A stretch of 8,291 bases of DNA from Clostridia bacterium (GTDB taxonomy: Bacteria; Bacillota_A; Clostridia; Oscillospirales; CAG-272), in the NCBI GenBank assembly GCA_017542695.1, contig JAFXWT010000311.1, positions 1 through 8,291 of the forward strand, written 5' to 3'. Numbering within the stretch: the stretch's first letter is position 1; every line of letters starts with the position of its first letter. Under the pieces are notes generated by a model. It made no database searches and was not told the DNA's origin. It saw only the letters and a list, made by a program, of their open reading frames with translations. The position numbers were made by a program, and so were the translations under genes. Of this stretch, positions 6,239 through 8,291 are shown one piece after another.

Positions 6239-6691
6239 ATGAGGATCGACGCGGACGTTAAAAAGGAAACAAAGTTCATAATTCTCGGAATGCTTATCAT
6301 GAGCGCGCTGATGCACGCCGTTTTTCTCGTCATCGGCAAATGGTCGCTCGGGGTCCTCTGGTCAAACCTCCTCGTCGGCTGCGCGATGGTCGCGAGCTTC
6401 TTCGTTATGTGCCTGACTATACAAAAGGCAATATCATGCGGCGACCCCGTCAAAGCAAGGTCGATGGCGACGGCGTCGCAGCTCGGTCGCCTGCTTGCAC
6501 TTGCGGCTGTTGTCGCGCTCGGCGCGTATTTCAGCAACATAACGGATAAAGGCGGTCCGTTTGAATTTTGGGCGCTTGTCCCGCCGCTGTTCTTCAACCG
6601 CATCACCGTGATGATACGCGGTGCGATCGTCAGAAAGGAAGAGGCAAAGAAGAATCCGCCCGAACCGGAAAGCGAGGCGGACGAGCAGTGA
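6239..6691 (+). CDS. atpI: ATP synthase subunit I (AtpI-like assembly protein)
   Basis: The product is 150 residues. The ATG at 6239 has GGAAGGG at 6224-6230, 8 bases upstream. Hydrophobic segments lie at about residues 14-33, 37-60 and 82-99, with a shorter one near 107-121, followed by a charged tail rich in Lys, Glu and Pro. Size, about four membrane segments and position as the first gene before atpB fit the AtpI family, which helps assemble the c-ring and is poorly conserved in sequence. The call therefore rests largely on gene order. The stop codon overlaps the GTG start of atpB by four bases (GTGA), so the two are translationally coupled. Confidence 0.8.
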   Translation: MRIDADVKKETKFIILGMLIMSALMHAVFLVIGKWSLGVLWSNLLVGCAMVASFFVMCLTIQKAISCGDPVKARSMATASQLGRLLALAAVVALGAYFSNITDKGGPFEFWALVPPLFFNRITVMIRGAIVRKEEAKKNPPEPESEADEQ

Positions 6692-7584
6692 AAACAAAAA
6701 CATCGCTTAAATTCAAGATCATCGACGCGCTCTGTATCGCCCTGATGATCGTTCCGTTCGTTTGCGCGATCTTGATGAAGATACTGCTCGTTCCCGCGTC
6801 GGAGGGGCTGAACATTTCGGGCGCGGCGGTATATTTCGCTTTTGAAAAAATGCCGCTTATGCCGCTTTATATTACGGAGGCGCAAGTAAACTCTTGGGCG
6901 GTCATCTTGTTCATCCTCGGGCTTTCGCTCTATTTCACTCACGGACTTGACACAGTCCCGAATCTCAAACGTCAGCTCGCGGCGGAATGGATAGTCGAAA
7001 AGGCGGAAAACCTTGTACTCGACAACATGGGTGAAAAGTACGTCTCGTTCGCGCCGTTCATCGCGGGCATCCTCGGTCTTTCGGCGCTGTCGAGCTTATC
7101 GAGCTTGCTCGGACTCTTCCCGCCGACGTCGGACATCAACGTCGTGTTCGGCTGGTCGCTGCTCGTGTTCACGCTGATAACGCACTATAAACTCAAAGGC
7201 GGCGTGTGGAACTACACCAAGGGATACTTTGAGCCGATCCCGGTGTTCGCCCCGATGAACATAATCAGCGAATTCGCCACTCCCGTCTCCATGACGCTCC
7301 GTCAGTTCGGCAACGTGCTTTCGGGCGCGGTCATTTCGACGCTGATACACGCCGCGCTCGGCGGCATTGCGAATATTCTGCGCGTCGGACTTCCGGCGAT
7401 ACTTTCGCTTTACTTCGACCTGTTCAGCGGATGCATACAGGCGTATATCTTCGCAACGCTTACAATGATCTATATCTCAAACGGCTTCCCCGAGGAAGCG
7501 TATGAAAAGCGCATGAAACGCAAGGCGGAGCGCGCCCGCAAGAAAGCGGAGGCGGCGGCTCTCGCATTGGAGCTTGAAAAATAA
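6688..7584 (+). CDS. atpB: F-type ATP synthase subunit a
   Basis: The product is 298 residues from a GTG start at 6688 that overlaps the atpI stop by four bases; an upstream GAGGCGG lies at 6674-6680. Subunit a forms the two ion half-channels beside the c-ring in the membrane. The diagnostic segment is MTLRQFGNVLSGAVIS, where Arg205 corresponds to the essential arginine (Arg210 in E. coli) in the usual RLFGN motif; here the next residue is Gln. Other family features are several hydrophobic helices, EFATPVS just before the arginine helix, and a last helix CIQAYIFATLTMIYISN. The N-terminal half is divergent, with a long loop before SLYFTHGLD. A lysine- and arginine-rich C-terminal tail (about 25 residues) extends beyond the usual end. 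The start upstream of the GTG has no support. Confidence 0.93.
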   Translation: MKTKTSLKFKIIDALCIALMIVPFVCAILMKILLVPASEGLNISGAAVYFAFEKMPLMPLYITEAQVNSWAVILFILGLSLYFTHGLDTVPNLKRQLAAEWIVEKAENLVLDNMGEKYVSFAPFIAGILGLSALSSLSSLLGLFPPTSDINVVFGWSLLVFTLITHYKLKGGVWNYTKGYFEPIPVFAPMNIISEFATPVSMTLRQFGNVLSGAVISTLIHAALGGIANILRVGLPAILSLYFDLFSGCIQAYIFATLTMIYISNGFPEEAYEKRMKRKAERARKKAEAAALALELEK

Positions 7585-7594
7585 AAAAACATAA

Positions 7595-7900
<306 letters not shown>

Positions 7901-7933
7901 CACAGAGCCAAATAACATAAGAGGAGAAATACG

Positions 7934-8291
7934 GTGTTACTTGAAATACAGACACTTGACATTATTTCCGTCAACATCTGGTCGATACTGATATCGCTCG
8001 CCAACCTTGTCATCATCTTTCTCATCCTCAGAAAAATACTCTTCAAATCGGTCAAAAAAACGCTTGATACCCGCCGCGCGCAGATAGACAAGCTATATGA
8101 CGACGCGGGCGCGGCGAAAGCCGAGGCAGAGGGCGAAAAGCAACTCTACGACGAAAAACTCGCGGGCGCGAAAGAAGAAGCCGAGGGCATTCTCTACGCC
8201 GCGCGCGAACGCGCCGACCGCATGAGCGAGGAGATCGTCTCCGACGCGAACTACAAGGCGGCTCAAAGAGTCAAAAAAGCTGAAGAGGAGA
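7934..8291 (+). CDS. atpF: F-type ATP synthase subunit b, N-terminal part (runs off window)
   Basis: The frame is open from GTG at 7934 to the window end (119 codons visible). GAGGAG at 7921-7926 is 7 bases upstream, and no ATG near it fits. The product starts MLLEIQTLDIISVNIWSILIS and has one N-terminal membrane helix (about residues 14-32, ending LVIIFLILRKILFKSV). A long charged helix rich in Ala, Glu, Lys and Arg follows, as expected for the peripheral stalk subunit b that links the membrane part to F1. Position after atpE agrees. About 45 to 50 C-terminal residues are probably missing. Confidence 0.93.
   Translation, partial: MLLEIQTLDIISVNIWSILISLANLVIIFLILRKILFKSVKKTLDTRRAQIDKLYDDAGAAKAEAEGEKQLYDEKLAGAKEEAEGILYAARERADRMSEEIVSDANYKAAQRVKKAEEE

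Overview
The window looks like chromosomal DNA of a spore-forming member of the Firmicutes, probably class Clostridia. The evidence is the 3' part of a spoVT-like sporulation gene, sigma-A-type promoters with strong Shine-Dalgarno sites, a BspA-type repeat lipoprotein, and an F-type ATPase operon whose c subunit carries a sodium-type ion site. I cannot name a genus.

The DNA has two parts. Positions 1 to about 3076 are visibly AT-rich and read as the right-hand part of an integrated mobile element. In order it holds a 5'-truncated small gene, an overlapping HipA-fold kinase gene, a terminator, a near-consensus promoter, and a large serine recombinase gene. From about 3077 to the end the DNA is GC-richer, with a different codon style (many GAC, GCC, GGC and TCG codons), and reads as host chromosome.

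The main finding is the junction. The recombinase reading frame has no stop codon of its own. It runs in frame into the last ~153 codons of a SpoVT-like protein, starting at the GDPLEI motif, which is about residue 31 of the Bacillus subtilis protein as I remember it. The simplest reading is that the element has inserted into the AbrB-domain part of spoVT, splitting the gene. The promoter and first ~30 codons should then lie at the left end of the element, outside the window. The arrangement resembles the skin element in sigK and SPbeta in spsM, where a serine recombinase removes the insertion during sporulation and rebuilds the gene. Whether this element is excised cannot be decided from this window. 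Two small palindromes lie within about 35 bases of the junction and may be part of the recombination site.

Right of the junction, spoVT ends at a clean terminator, followed two bases later by a perfect consensus promoter for a BspA-like leucine-rich-repeat lipoprotein that has its own terminator. A small unrecognised gene follows. Then comes the start of the ATP synthase operon: a promoter, atpI, atpB (GTG start, 4-base overlap with atpI), atpE, and the first 119 codons of atpF (GTG start), which runs off the window. No RNA genes or CRISPR array were seen.
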